Shown: piece by piece, positions 9,792-18,149 of the stretch
Layout: each line of letters begins with the position of its first letter
Numbering within the stretch: the stretch's first letter is position 1
Assembly (NCBI GenBank): GCA_014584695.1
Contig: JACTMI010000004.1
Location: 1 to 64,000 of the forward strand
DNA from: Acidobacteriota bacterium
GTDB lineage: Bacteria; Acidobacteriota; Thermoanaerobaculia; Multivoradales; JAGPDF01
Length of the DNA stretch: 64,000 nucleotides
Direction: 5' to 3'
The notes under the pieces: model-generated
What the model was told of the DNA's origin: nothing
The model's database searches: none
Seen by the model: only the letters and a program-made list of their open reading frames with translations
Program-made: the position numbers and the translations under genes

Positions 9792-11555
9792 TCAGACCGA
9801 GGCGGTGTGGCTGCGGCCGCCGGAGAGGATGCGCCAGCCGACGACCTTCTCGTCGATCTCGCGAAGCCGCTTGGCGACCAGGCGGCAGAGCAGCTTGAGG
9901 AAATCGAGCGCGGCCTCGGGGTCGAGCGACAGCATCTCCTGGATGGTGCCCTGGTCGAGAGCGAGGACGGTGAGCGGCCCGCCGTGCGCCCGCGCGTCGG
10001 CGGAGCGCAGCTCGCCGTCGATGAGCGACATCTCGCCGAAGAAGTCGCCCCGTTCGAGGATCGCCAGCGCCTCCTCGCCCGCGCCGGGGATGTACTTGCT
10101 GATCAGGACCTTGCCCTCGAGCACGACGTAGAGCTCGTGCCCCTCGTCGCCCTCCTCGAACAGGTAACTCCCGGGGTCGAAGCGGAGCTCGCGAGAGAAG
10201 TTCGCGAGCGTGGTGAGCTCCTTGCCCGACAGCCCCTGCTCCTGGAAGAGCCGGAGCTTGTCGTCGGGGGCGATCTCGACGGTGTCGAGCGAAGCGCCGC
10301 GGCCCCGCCGCAGCCGGAGGAAGTTCTCGGTCTGCTGGTCGGGGGTGAAGAAGGACTTCAGCTGCTCGTTGGTGGCGCGCAGCTTGCCGGCCACGGCGTG
10401 CCAGAGCCCCCAGTAGAGCTGGACTCCGAACTCGGCCCAGCTCTCGGCCAGCTCACCGAGCTGCTGGCCCTGGAACCGCATCAGCCGCGACGGCTTGAGC
10501 ACGGCGGCGTCGCCCGACCGGGTGCCTCGCGAGATGAAACTCACTTCGCCGAACAGGGCGCCCGGCTTGAGCAGCGCGAGCGAGAACGTGCCGTAGGGAG
10601 TCGGCCGCTGGATCGAGATCTCGCCCTCTTCGAGCAGATAGAGATCGATCCCCTCGGAGTTGTTGGCGAAGACCAGCGTGTCCGGCTCGTGCTCCTCCTC
10701 GGTCACCACCGCGGAGATCTTGAAGATCTGCTCGTCGGTGAAATGGGCCCAGACGTGCGCTCGCCGCAGCCGAGCGGCGATCGACAGCCGTCCACCCAGC
10801 TCGGCTGGCGTGGCCGTGGTCTCGACCAGCCCTTCGGCGCCGCGGAAGCGCTCGCGCCGCCATTCGAGGCGGTCGAATGCGATGTGCAGGAGCTCCTCGC
10901 GGTCGCGGAAGAGCGCCACCACTTGCGGGCTCTGCCAGCCGAGCAGGTGCCGCAGGGTGCGGATTCGCCGCCGCAGCCGGATGGCCCGCTCCTCATCGGT
11001 CGAGGGCAGCAGCAGGAAGGCGTCGATGGTGGCGGCCATCGCCGACTGGTACTGCTTGCGCTCGTACTCGATCTGGCCCAGCAATTCCGCCCCCTCCCGG
11101 TCGAAGGGGTTGAAGCGCAGCGCCTTGCGCAGGTGGGCGGCGGCGGTGTCGTAGTCCTGCAGCCGATAGTGGATGCGCCCGGCGAGCTTGAAGTTGGCGG
11201 GGCTGATGGCGTCCTTGGCGCGGGCGATCTCCAGGCACTCGAGGGCGCGGAACTCCTCGCCCTTCTCGGCGTAGAGCCAGGCCAGACCGAGGAAGTGGGA
11301 GGCGTCGATCGAGTTGCGCCGCATCTCGTCGCGCGCCGCCTCGGCGGGGTCCTTGCCGTCGCGCCGCCGGGTCTGGAGCTTCTGCAGCTTGCGCAGCCGG
11401 GCGATCGAGAGGCGCAGGCCGAGGTCTTTGGGATCGAGCCGGAGGGCGAGCTGGAACAGGTCCAGCGCCTCGTCGTAGAGCTTGCGGTCGGCGAAGCGCC
11501 GGGCGAGGTCGATCAACTCCGCGAGATCGGGGGACGCGGGCGTCGGGTCGGTCAT
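9792..11555 (-). CDS. TPR protein with two cyclic-nucleotide-binding-type domains
   Basis: 587 residues. The N-terminal 200 residues form TPR-like helical repeats (DEALDLFQLALRLDPKD; YDTAAAHLRKALRFNPFD). Two CRP-type cNMP-binding domains follow: a first near 275-380 (LYLLEEGEISI, GALFGEVSFI) and a second near 450-575 (GSYLFEEGDEGHELYVVLEGKV, GDFFGEMSLI). In the second, FGEMSLIDGELRSADARA keeps the phosphate-cassette shape, with RSADA where cAMP binders have RSATA. There is no DNA-binding domain, so a cytoplasmic ligand-sensing scaffold is more likely than a transcription factor. The chosen ATG gives MTDPTPASPDL. Divergent from a second TPR gene, 64 bases apart. Confidence 0.8.
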   Translation of the reverse strand: MTDPTPASPDLAELIDLARRFADRKLYDEALDLFQLALRLDPKDLGLRLSIARLRKLQKLQTRRRDGKDPAEAARDEMRRNSIDASHFLGLAWLYAEKGEEFRALECLEIARAKDAISPANFKLAGRIHYRLQDYDTAAAHLRKALRFNPFDREGAELLGQIEYERKQYQSAMAATIDAFLLLPSTDEERAIRLRRRIRTLRHLLGWQSPQVVALFRDREELLHIAFDRLEWRRERFRGAEGLVETTATPAELGGRLSIAARLRRAHVWAHFTDEQIFKISAVVTEEEHEPDTLVFANNSEGIDLYLLEEGEISIQRPTPYGTFSLALLKPGALFGEVSFISRGTRSGDAAVLKPSRLMRFQGQQLGELAESWAEFGVQLYWGLWHAVAGKLRATNEQLKSFFTPDQQTENFLRLRRGRGASLDTVEIAPDDKLRLFQEQGLSGKELTTLANFSRELRFDPGSYLFEEGDEGHELYVVLEGKVLISKYIPGAGEEALAILERGDFFGEMSLIDGELRSADARAHGGPLTVLALDQGTIQEMLSLDPEAALDFLKLLCRLVAKRLREIDEKVVGWRILSGGRSHTASV

Positions 11556-11619
11556 GGCGGACGTTTTCCGCTCGGCTTTCGCTCCGAGAACGAGGTTGCT
11601 CAGTGTAACATGGCGAGTG

Positions 11620-12087
11620 ATGTCGACCGACGGTTTCGGGGCGCGCGCGCTGGCCGAGGAGGGGGTCGCTCTCTGCCGGCGCAGCGAATGGGACAAGGGC
11701 ATCCAGCTGCTGGGCAAGGCGGTGGGGGCGAAGGGGATGGGCGAGGACCTGCCCGGCGTCGCGTACTCCTACCTCGGCGTCGGCGTCGCGCGCCTGCAGA
11801 AGCAGCTGCGCGAAGGGCTGAAGCTGTGCGAGCACGCGGTGCGGATCCAGTTCTACGAGCCGGACAACCACATGAACCTGGCCAAGGTCCACCTCCTGAC
11901 CAACAACCGGCGCGGGGCGGTCGAGGCGATCGCGCGCGGGCTCAAGCTCGACCCGCAGCATGCCGGGTTGCGCGGTCTGCGCCAGGAGATCGGCGTCCGC
12001 AAGCGGCCGGTGCTCAAGTTCCTCGGCCGCAACAACCCCATCAACCGCCTGCTCGGCCGCATCCGCCACGACTTCGCGGGCGAGTGA
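11620..12087 (+). CDS. Small tetratricopeptide-repeat protein
   Basis: 155 residues with three TPR-like units (LAEEGVALCRRSEWDKGIQLL; AYSYLGVGVARLQKQLREGLKLCEHAV; NLAKVHLLTNNRRGAVEAIARGLKLDP) and a basic C-terminus (RKRPVLKFLGRNNPINRLLG). The ATG at 11620 is the best start; an in-frame ATG at 11554 would run back over the divergent gene's start. Likely a protein-interaction adaptor. The shared intergenic region suggests co-regulation with the divergent TPR/cNMP protein; function unknown. Confidence 0.65.
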   Translation: MSTDGFGARALAEEGVALCRRSEWDKGIQLLGKAVGAKGMGEDLPGVAYSYLGVGVARLQKQLREGLKLCEHAVRIQFYEPDNHMNLAKVHLLTNNRRGAVEAIARGLKLDPQHAGLRGLRQEIGVRKRPVLKFLGRNNPINRLLGRIRHDFAGE

Positions 12088-12145
12088 TCCGACACTCGCG
12101 CGAAGTCTCCCAGCCGAGCGCAGAATCTCCTGGCGTACCAGCCCA

Positions 12146-12230
12146 GAGCGAGCCGCGAGGCTCGCGACCGCGGCGGGGTGAGGGCAGCGGATTCACTCCG
12201 CTGGCCGAGGGGAGGGCGCGTGCCCTCCCC
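12146..12230. repeat. Structured intergenic repeat, copy B
   Basis: 85 bases with three consecutive hairpins: GCGAGCC/GGCTCGC around a GCGA tetraloop, CAGCGGA/TCCGCTG around TTCAC, and GGGGAGGGC/GCCCTCCCC around GCGT. Nearly identical to copy C, which starts 18 bases later in the same orientation. The stretch 12088-12145 before it holds no gene. Confidence 0.8.
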
Positions 12231-12248
12231 TGTGTGAACGAACCACCG

Positions 12249-12334
12249 GAGCGAGCCGCGAGGCTCGCGACCGCGGCGGGGTGAGGCCAGCGGATTCATT
12301 CCGCTGGCCGAGGGGAGGGCGCGTGCCCTCCCCC
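12249..12334. repeat. Structured intergenic repeat, copy C
   Basis: A tandem copy of the repeat with the same three hairpins, differing from copy B at only a few positions. It ends 2 bases before a TATACT hexamer of the ferredoxin reductase gene, so the last hairpin abuts the presumed promoter. Confidence 0.8.
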
Positions 12335-12336
12335 GA

Positions 12337-12342
12337 TATACT
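12337..12342 (+). promoter_or_regulatory. Putative -10 hexamer TATACT
   Basis: TATACT (5 of 6 to TATAAT) lies 10 bases before the reductase ATG, directly after repeat copy C. It predicts a very short or absent 5' leader. Confidence 0.45.
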
Positions 12343-12352
12343 GCTGCGGCTC

Positions 12353-13741
12353 ATGCGCGCCCCCCTCGGTACTCCGGATCGCCCGCTGAGGGTCGCCGTC
12401 GTCGGCGCCGGCCCCTCCGGCTTCTACACCATCGCCGCGCTGCTCGCCCGCAAGGACCTGGCCGTCGAAATCGATCTTTTCGACCGCTTGCCGGCGCCGT
12501 ACGGCCTGGTCCGCTACGGCGTCGCCCCGGACCATCCCAAGATCAAGGAAGTGGTGCGGGTCTTCGAGCGACTGGCGCTCGATCCGCGCGTCCGCTACTT
12601 CGGCCACGTCGAGTACGGCCGCGACTTGGCGCTCGGCGACCTGCGCCGCGCCTACGACCAGATCGTGTTCTCGGTCGGCGGGCAGAGCGACCGCCGCCTC
12701 GGCGTGCCCGGCGAGGAGCTGGCCAACAGCCACTCCTCGACCGCTTTCGTCGCCTGGTACAGCGCCCACCCCGACTTCCTCGACCTGCCGGTCGACCTCG
12801 CCGCGCCGGGCGCCGTGGTGGTCGGCGTCGGCAACGTCGCGGTCGACGTCGCGCGGGTGCTGGTGCGCGACCCCGAGGAGCTGGCGCGCACCGACATCGC
12901 CGACGGCGCGCTGGTGGCCCTGCGCGCCAGCGGCGTTCGCGACGTGTACGTGCTGGCGCGGCGCGGTCCGGTGCAGGCGAAGTGCTCCCCGGCGGAGCTC
13001 AAGGAGCTGGCCCACCTCGCCGGCGTCGACCTGATCGTCCGGCCCGACGAGCTCGAGCTCGACGCGGCGAGCGCCGAGGAGCTGGCGGCCGACCGCGAAG
13101 CGCAGAAGAACCTCGAGATCCTGCGCGGCCTGGCCGAGCGCGGCGCGACCGGGGCGCCGCGCCGGATCCACCTGCGCTTCTGCGTTTCGCCGGTCGAGCT
13201 CGAGGGCGAGGGCGGCCGGGTGTCAGCCGTTCGGCTCGAGCGCAATCGCCTGGTGCCGGGCCGCGGCGGCGTCCGCGCCGAGGGGACCGGCGCGATGGAG
13301 ACGCTCTCGGCCGGCCTCGTGGTTCGCGCCGTCGGCTACCGCTCGCTGCCGCTGCCCGAGCTCCCCTTCGACGAGCGCGCGGCGATCATCCCCAACGCCG
13401 CCGGCCGCGTCACCGACCCGGCGAGCGGGGCGCCGATGCCGGGCCTCTACGTCGCCGGCTGGGTGAAGCGGGGCCCGACCGGTCTGATCGGCAGCAACAA
13501 GCCGGACGGCGCCGAGACGGCGGCGGCGATGCTCGAGGACCTCGCGCACGTCGTGCCGGCGCCGGAGCCTGCGGCGGCGACCATCGACCGGCTGCTCGCC
13601 GAGCGCGGCGTGCGGGTGGTCGACTTCCCGGCGTGGCAGCGGCTCGATCGCCTCGAGGTCGAGCGCGGCAAGGCCGGCGGCCGCCCCCGCGTCAAGCTCG
13701 GTCGCCGCGAAGAGGTCTTCGCCGCCCTCGACGGCGGCTGA
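12353..13741 (+). CDS. Ferredoxin-NADP(+) reductase, adrenodoxin-reductase (FprA) type
   Basis: 462 residues of the adrenodoxin-reductase-like flavoenzyme family. The FAD-binding VAVVGAGPSGFYT lies at about 13-25, the substrate-side motif LPAPYGLVRYGVAPDHPKIKEV at 50-70, a second dinucleotide motif GVGNVAVDVARVLVRDP near 160-176 and the family-specific GWVKRGPTGLIGSNKPDG near 365-382. Predicted to pass electrons between NADP(H) and ferredoxin in the cytoplasm. It is a single-gene unit; no ribosome site is evident. Electron partners could include the Rieske proteins at 22-25 kb, but that is only inference. Confidence 0.9.
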   Translation: MRAPLGTPDRPLRVAVVGAGPSGFYTIAALLARKDLAVEIDLFDRLPAPYGLVRYGVAPDHPKIKEVVRVFERLALDPRVRYFGHVEYGRDLALGDLRRAYDQIVFSVGGQSDRRLGVPGEELANSHSSTAFVAWYSAHPDFLDLPVDLAAPGAVVVGVGNVAVDVARVLVRDPEELARTDIADGALVALRASGVRDVYVLARRGPVQAKCSPAELKELAHLAGVDLIVRPDELELDAASAEELAADREAQKNLEILRGLAERGATGAPRRIHLRFCVSPVELEGEGGRVSAVRLERNRLVPGRGGVRAEGTGAMETLSAGLVVRAVGYRSLPLPELPFDERAAIIPNAAGRVTDPASGAPMPGLYVAGWVKRGPTGLIGSNKPDGAETAAAMLEDLAHVVPAPEPAAATIDRLLAERGVRVVDFPAWQRLDRLEVERGKAGGRPRVKLGRREEVFAALDGG

Positions 13742-13819
13742 CTCTCCGCCCCCCGAGGCCCCCACCGTCCGGGTTTCCCTCCCCGCGCCGACGGGTGGCT
13801 CGCGCCGCCGAATCGGGTC

Positions 13820-13825
13820 TACAAT
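13820..13825 (+). promoter_or_regulatory. Putative arsR -10 hexamer TACAAT
   Basis: TACAAT (5 of 6 to TATAAT) ends 7 bases before the arsR ATG, which would make the message leaderless. No convincing -35 was found. It abuts the dyad at 13829-13846. Confidence 0.5.
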
Positions 13826-13828
13826 TCG

Positions 13829-13846
13829 CGATATGACGAAATATCG
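13829..13846 (+). promoter_or_regulatory. Putative ArsR operator overlapping the arsR start codon
   Basis: A perfect dyad CGATAT-N6-ATATCG spans the arsR start codon (ATG at 13833). It is AT-rich in a GC-rich genome and resembles the ATA/TAT-type dyads bound by ArsR/SmtB repressors. It suggests autorepression of the ars operon, relieved by arsenite. Confidence 0.6.
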
Positions 13847-14285
13847 TGGCTCGACGGAGCCCTTTCCACCGCTCCGACGGCTCGCCGACGCCGGCAAGGC
13901 GCTCGCCCATCCGGCGCGGCTGCGGTTGCTCGCGATGCTCGGCGGCGGCGAGCTCTGCGTCTGCCAGCTGACGGCGGTCCTCGAGCTGGCGCCGTCGACG
14001 GTGTCGCAGCACCTGTCGGTCCTGGCGCGCGGCGGCCTGGTCGTCGAGCGCAAGGAGGGCAAGTTGGTCTTCTACCGCCAGCGCGACGATGCCGCGACCG
14101 CGGCCTGGCTCGCGCCGCTGCTGGCGCGTCTCGCGGCCGACCCGACGGTGCGGGCCGACCGAACCCTGGTGGCCCGGCTGCGCCGCGTCCCCATCACCAC
14201 CCTCTGCGCCGCCGAGCTCGACCTGGTGGCGATCGGCGTGCGCGAGCCGGCGCCGGAGTCGGAAGGCGTGGGGGCGACTCCGTGA
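13833..14285 (+). CDS. arsR: ArsR-family metalloregulator of the arsenic operon
   Basis: 150 residues. A winged-helix ArsR/SmtB domain covers about 15-95: KALAHPARLRLLAML, then ELCVCQLTAVLELAPSTVSQHLSVLARGGLV. The CVC pair in the recognition-helix region is the classic arsenite-sensing site of ArsR repressors, so it should repress without As(III). The C-terminal 50 residues, with one more Cys (TTLCAAEL), form an extension. First gene of arsR-permease-Trx-arsC-acr3, all within a few bases of each other. The ATG lies inside the putative operator and 7 bases after TACAAT. Confidence 0.92.
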   Translation: MTKYRGSTEPFPPLRRLADAGKALAHPARLRLLAMLGGGELCVCQLTAVLELAPSTVSQHLSVLARGGLVVERKEGKLVFYRQRDDAATAAWLAPLLARLAADPTVRADRTLVARLRRVPITTLCAAELDLVAIGVREPAPESEGVGATP

Positions 14286-14295
14286 GGCGAGTCTG

Positions 14296-15591
14296 GTGAG
14301 CGCGCGCGCGGAGCTCAGGTGGGCGGCGGGGCTGGCGGGAGTATTCGCCGCGCTCTATTTCCTGCCCGTGGGCTCGCCTCGTTTCGACGGCGCGCTGGTC
14401 GAGGCTTTCCAGCTGGCCAAGTGGTACGCGCGCGAGCACGTCCTGCTCTGCCTGGTGCCGGCTTTCTTCATCGCCGGGGCGATCAGCGTCTTCGTCAGTC
14501 AGGCGGCGGTGATGAAGTTCCTGGGACCGAGCGCCTCGCGCCCGATGGCCTACGGCGTCGCCTCGGTTTCGGGCACCGTGCTGGCGGTCTGCTCCTGCAC
14601 GGTGCTGCCGCTGTTCGGCGGCATCTACAAGCGGGGCGCCGGCCTCGGCCCCGCCGCGGCCTTCCTCTACTCGGGTCCGGCGATCAACGCGCTGGCGATC
14701 ATCCTCACGGCCCGCATCCTGGGCGTCGAGCTCGGTGTCGCACGGGCGGTGGGGGCGGTCCTCTTCAGTGTCTTCGTCGGTCTCTCGATGGCCTGGATCT
14801 ACCGCGACGAGGAGCGCGCCCGGGCGGTCACCAACAGTCTCCTGCCGGTGCCTGAGCCGCGTCTGACGCTCGGCCGGCAGGCGAGCTTCTTTGCCCTCCT
14901 CGTCGCGATCCTGGTGTTCGCCAACTGGGCGCCGGCGGAGGGGGGGGCCTGGGCCGCGGTCTTCGTCGCGAAGTGGTGGCTCGCCGGCTCGGCCGGCGCG
15001 CTGCTGCTCGGCGTCCTCGTGCGCTGGCTCGACCTCGCCTCCTGGAAGGCCTGGGCGACGGCCGGAGCGACGGCGCTCGCGGCGGTCGCGGTACCGGCGC
15101 ATCCGGTCGTGCCGTTCACCGTCGGATTCGCCGGGCTCGCTGCGGCGCTCGCCAGCGACGAGGGGGAGCTCGGCGAGTGGCTCACAGCCACCTGGGGTTT
15201 CGCCAGGCAGATCCTGCCGCTACTCCTGGGCGGCGTGCTGGTCGCGGGCCTCCTGCTCGGCCGCCCCGGGCAAGAGGGGCTGATCCCATCGGCTTGGGTC
15301 GCCCAGTCCGTCGGCGGCAACTCGCTCGACGCCAACCTCTTCGCTGCGCTCGCCGGAGCGCTGATGTATTTCGCCACCCTGACCGAGGTGCCGATTCTCC
15401 AGGGTTTGCTCGGCAGCGGCATGGGCCAGGGCCCGGCGCTCGCTCTGCTGCTCGCCGGCCCCGCGCTCTCGCTGCCCGCGATGCTGGTGCTGCGCGGCTT
15501 CATGGGTTGGCGGAAGACGATCGTCTACGTGTCGCTCGTCGCCGCCATGGCGACCACTACCGGCCTGCTCTACGGCTGGCTCTCGGCTTGA
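14296..15591 (+). CDS. Permease of the DUF318/UPF0718 (ArsP-like) family
   Basis: 431 residues with about ten membrane helices. The SVSGTVLAVCSCTVLPLFGGIYKRGAGLGPA segment is the conserved core of the UPF0718/ArsP permeases and its Cys-Ser-Cys is a plausible metalloid site. A second repeat has FFATLTEVPILQGLL near residues 355-370. ArsP proteins export trivalent organoarsenicals; some relatives have other roles. The GTG start at 14296 has GAGG 8 bases upstream and follows the arsR stop by 10 bases. The position between arsR and arsC supports a role in arsenic efflux. Confidence 0.8.
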   Translation: MSARAELRWAAGLAGVFAALYFLPVGSPRFDGALVEAFQLAKWYAREHVLLCLVPAFFIAGAISVFVSQAAVMKFLGPSASRPMAYGVASVSGTVLAVCSCTVLPLFGGIYKRGAGLGPAAAFLYSGPAINALAIILTARILGVELGVARAVGAVLFSVFVGLSMAWIYRDEERARAVTNSLLPVPEPRLTLGRQASFFALLVAILVFANWAPAEGGAWAAVFVAKWWLAGSAGALLLGVLVRWLDLASWKAWATAGATALAAVAVPAHPVVPFTVGFAGLAAALASDEGELGEWLTATWGFARQILPLLLGGVLVAGLLLGRPGQEGLIPSAWVAQSVGGNSLDANLFAALAGALMYFATLTEVPILQGLLGSGMGQGPALALLLAGPALSLPAMLVLRGFMGWRKTIVYVSLVAAMATTTGLLYGWLSA

Positions 15592-15601
15592 GGAGATTCC
15601 G

Positions 15602-15859
15602 ATGACGACGAGGCTCCAGATCCTGGGCACCGGCTGCCCGAAGTGCAAGCTGCTCACCGAGCACACCGAGCTCGCCGCGCGAGAGCTCGGGCTCGACTAC
15701 GAGCTCGAGAAGGTCACCGAGATCGAGAGGATCTTGGAGTTCGGCGTCGTCGCGACTCCGGCCTTGGTCGTCGACGGCGAGATCAAGGTCTGCGGCCACG
15801 TACCGTCGACGACCAAGCTCAAGGAGCTGCTCGCCGGCGCGAGAGCGGCCGCCTCGTGA
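15602..15859 (+). CDS. Small thioredoxin-like redox protein of the ars operon
   Basis: 85 residues with a redox-active CPKC at about 13-16 inside [11 protein letters not shown], and the cis-proline segment [21 protein letters not shown]. This is the small MTH895/TM0996-type thioredoxin family, frequent in arsenic operons beside UPF0718 permeases. Likely reduces ArsC or the permease's cysteines. GAGG lies 6 bases before the ATG. Its stop overlaps the arsC GTG start. Confidence 0.85.
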   Translation: MTTRLQILGTGCPKCKLLTEHTELAARELGLDYELEKVTEIERILEFGVVATPALVVDGEIKVCGHVPSTTKLKELLAGARAAAS

Positions 15860-16293
15860 CGCGCGGCGTGCTCTTCCTGTGCGTCGCCAACTCGGCGCGC
15901 AGCCAGATGGCGGAGGGGATCGCCCGCGGCCTCGCCGGCGACCGCATCCCGATCCAGAGCGCCGGCTCGGCGCCGTCGCGGGTCCACCCGCTGGCGATCC
16001 GGGTGCTGGCCGAGATCGGGATCGACATCTCCGGGAACGGCTCCAAGTCGGTCGGCGAGATCGATCGGGAGCTCGTCGACACGGTGATCACGCTCTGTGC
16101 CGAGGAGGTTTGCCCGGTCTACCTCGGGCAGGCGCGGCGGCTGCACTGGCCGCTGCCGGATCCGGCGGGTCGCGACGAGGGCGAAGAGGAAGGCCTGAAC
16201 CGCTTCCGCGCAGTGCGTGACGAGCTCCGCCGCCGCATCGAGCGGTGGCTGGTGGAGGAGGGGATCATCCAGCGCGAAGAGGTGCGGCCGTGA
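15856..16293 (+). CDS. arsC: Arsenate reductase, low-molecular-weight phosphatase type
   Basis: 145 residues. The P-loop CVANSAR (Cys9 to Arg15) is followed by SQMAEG. The resolving cysteines Cys81 and Cys86 lie in [10 protein letters not shown], as in thioredoxin-coupled ArsC enzymes. Converts arsenate to arsenite for export by the next gene's product. GTG start within a 4-base overlap with the thioredoxin-like gene; the TGA overlaps the next gene's GTG. The adjacent CPKC protein is a natural reductant. Confidence 0.92.
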   Translation: MTRGVLFLCVANSARSQMAEGIARGLAGDRIPIQSAGSAPSRVHPLAIRVLAEIGIDISGNGSKSVGEIDRELVDTVITLCAEEVCPVYLGQARRLHWPLPDPAGRDEGEEEGLNRFRAVRDELRRRIERWLVEEGIIQREEVRP

Positions 16294-17372
16294 ACGACGA
16301 CGTGACGAGGAAGCGTCTCAACGTCTTCGAGCGCTACCTGACGATCTGGGTGGCGCTGTGCATGGTCGCCGGGGTGGCGCTCGGCAAGCTCTTGCCCGGT
16401 TTCACCGCTGCCGTCCGCCGGCTCGAGTTCGGCGCGGGTTCGCAGATCAACGTCGCGATCGCGGTGCTGATCTGGCTGATGGTCTACCCGATGATGCTCA
16501 AGGTCGACTTCGGCAGCGTGCTCGCGGTCCGCGAGCGCCCGAAGGGGATCCTGGTCACCCTGTTCGTCAACTGGCTGGTCAAGCCCTTCTCGATGGCGGC
16601 GATCGGCTACGTCTTCTTCCGCGTCCTCTTCCAGCCCTGGATCGGTGAGGAGCTCGCGAACCAGTACCTCGCCGGCGCGATCATCCTGGCCGCGGCGCCG
16701 TGCACGGCGATGGTCTTCGTCTGGTCCTACCTGACCGACGGCGACCCCGGCTACACCCTGGTGCAGGTCTCGCTCAACGACCTGATCATGCTGGTGCTCT
16801 TCGCCCCGATCGTCGGCTTCCTGGTCACCGGCGCGAGCACGCTCACGGTGCCGTTCCGCGTCCTGCTGCTGTCGGTGGTCGTTTTCATCGTCATCCCGCT
16901 GGCGCTCGGGGCGGCGAGCCGCGTCGCGCTGCTGCGCGCGAAGGGGAGGGAGTGGTTCGAGAGCCGGTTCCTGCCGGCGTTCCATCCGGTCACGGTGATC
17001 GCGCTGCTCGCGACGCTGGTCATGATCTTCGCCTTCCAGGCCGACAACCTGACCCGCCGCTTCTTCCACGTCGTGCTGATCGCGATCCCGCTGCTGATCC
17101 AGGTCTATTTCAACTCCGGTCTGGTCTACGGGTTGATGAAATGGCTGAAGGTGCCGCACGACGTCGCGGCGCCGGGCGCGCTGATCGGCGCCAGCAACTT
17201 CTTCGAGCTGGCGGTGGCGACCGCGATCGCTCTCTTCGGCCCGGAGTCGGGCGCGGCGTTGGCGACCGTGGTGGGCGTGCTCGTGGAAGTGCCGGTCATG
17301 CTTTCGGTGTGCAGCTTCTGCAACCGGACCCGGCACTGGTTTCCGCCGCCGGGCCCGCGGCCGGCTGGCTAG
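16290..17372 (+). CDS. acr3: Arsenite efflux permease, ACR3 family
   Basis: 360 residues, ten predicted membrane helices. [16 protein letters not shown] at the start, [10 protein letters not shown] and [13 protein letters not shown] (the conserved essential cysteine of Acr3) define the family. Exports arsenite across the inner membrane by a proton-coupled mechanism. GTG start overlaps the arsC stop, with GAAGAGG upstream. The last 77 bases overlap the 3' end of the convergent SigZ-like gene. Confidence 0.93.
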   Translation: MNDDVTRKRLNVFERYLTIWVALCMVAGVALGKLLPGFTAAVRRLEFGAGSQINVAIAVLIWLMVYPMMLKVDFGSVLAVRERPKGILVTLFVNWLVKPFSMAAIGYVFFRVLFQPWIGEELANQYLAGAIILAAAPCTAMVFVWSYLTDGDPGYTLVQVSLNDLIMLVLFAPIVGFLVTGASTLTVPFRVLLLSVVVFIVIPLALGAASRVALLRAKGREWFESRFLPAFHPVTVIALLATLVMIFAFQADNLTRRFFHVVLIAIPLLIQVYFNSGLVYGLMKWLKVPHDVAAPGALIGASNFFELAVATAIALFGPESGAALATVVGVLVEVPVMLSVCSFCNRTRHWFPPPGPRPAG

Positions 17373-17937
17373 GGGGCGGGCAAGAGGAGCCGCCCGAGCA
17401 CCCCTCGAAGTCGACCACGCCACCGCGCCGGTCGACTTCGACCCGGCAGCAGTCGAGGAGCGCCGCGCGCAGCATCGCCCGCGCGCGCTGGACGCGGGAC
17501 TTGGCGCCGGAGAGCGAGATTCCCGCGCGCGCGGCGATCTCGCGCTGAGCCAGCCCGTCGATCTCGGCGAGCGTGAGCGCTTCCCGGTAGTGGGCGGGGA
17601 GGGTGGCGAGCAGGGGCGTGAGACAGCCGGCCAGCTCGCGCTCGGCGAGCTCCTCGGCATGGCCGGTCTCGGCGGCGAGGTCGGCCGGCAGCTCCTCGGT
17701 CGGCCGCCGGCGGCGGAAGTGGTCGGCGAGCGCATTGCGGGCCACGCGATAGAGCCAGCCTCGCAAGTGGACGGGAGGCCGCGGGCCCTGGAGCTCGGCC
17801 AGGGCCCGCAGCAGCACGTCGTGGGCGATGTCGTCGGCGGTGGTCTCGTCGCCGACCCGCGCGCGGACGAAACGGACGAGCTCGCCGCGCAGGCTCTCCC
17901 AGGGGGGTGGGGCGGTGCCGGCGAGCGAGACCGTCAT
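17296..17937 (-). CDS. SigZ-like ECF sigma factor with a cysteine-rich tail
   Basis: 213 residues. Sigma region 2 (about 15-80: FVRARVGDETTADDIAHDVLLRAL, LRGWLYRVARNALADHFRRR) and region 4 (about 105-160: LPAHYREALTLAEIDGLAQREIA, ISLSGAKSRVQRARAMLR) are intact. DCC at 162-164 followed by VEVDRRGGVVDF is the hallmark C-terminus of SigZ-type sigma factors. Here the tail runs on with four more cysteines (C180, C186, C206, C209). It lies 5 bases after a Cys-Cys-repeat peptide gene, with no classical anti-sigma gene nearby, and converges on acr3 with a 77-base overlap. A thiol- or metalloid-responsive sigma factor is inferred, not shown. Confidence 0.85.
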   Translation of the reverse strand: MTVSLAGTAPPPWESLRGELVRFVRARVGDETTADDIAHDVLLRALAELQGPRPPVHLRGWLYRVARNALADHFRRRRPTEELPADLAAETGHAEELAERELAGCLTPLLATLPAHYREALTLAEIDGLAQREIAARAGISLSGAKSRVQRARAMLRAALLDCCRVEVDRRGGVVDFEGCSGGSSCPPPSQPAAGPAAETSAGSGCRSCTPKA

Positions 17938-17942
17938 CGCCG

Positions 17943-18149
17943 TCAGCAGCAGGCGGTCGCGGCCGGCGCGCAGCAGGACGCTGGCGCGGCCGTGCAGCAC
18001 GCGGCGGCGGGCGCCGGGGCGCAACAGCTTGCCGTCGCCACCGGGGCGCAACAGGCGCCCGCCGCCGCCGCATCGCGCGGAGCCACGGTCTTGCTGACGT
18101 CGTCAGCCGCGCGGTGCTGCGGGTCGGAGGGGGTCTTCGGGCTCGTCAT
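17943..18149 (-). CDS. 68-residue peptide with five Cys-Cys pairs
   Basis: The first 30 residues are polar (MTSPKTPSDPQHRAADDVSK). The rest is an Ala/Pro background with Cys pairs at 33-34, 42-43, 51-52, 59-60 and 67-68, spaced 8 or 9 residues apart, ending Cys-Cys-stop. Ten cysteines in 36 residues suggest metal or metalloid binding (metallothionein-like), but no known family fits. The ATG has AGGAG about 10 bases upstream. It is 5 bases before the sigma gene, so the two are surely co-transcribed. It could act as sensor, buffer or anti-sigma. The regular spacing argues against a chance reading frame. Confidence 0.7.
   Translation of the reverse strand: MTSPKTPSDPQHRAADDVSKTVAPRDAAAAGACCAPVATASCCAPAPAAACCTAAPASCCAPAATACC

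Noticed and set aside
12321-12334. The last hairpin of the repeat as a rho-independent terminator
   Set aside because: No T-run follows the stem, and copies occur in tandem just before gene starts, so simple termination is unproven.
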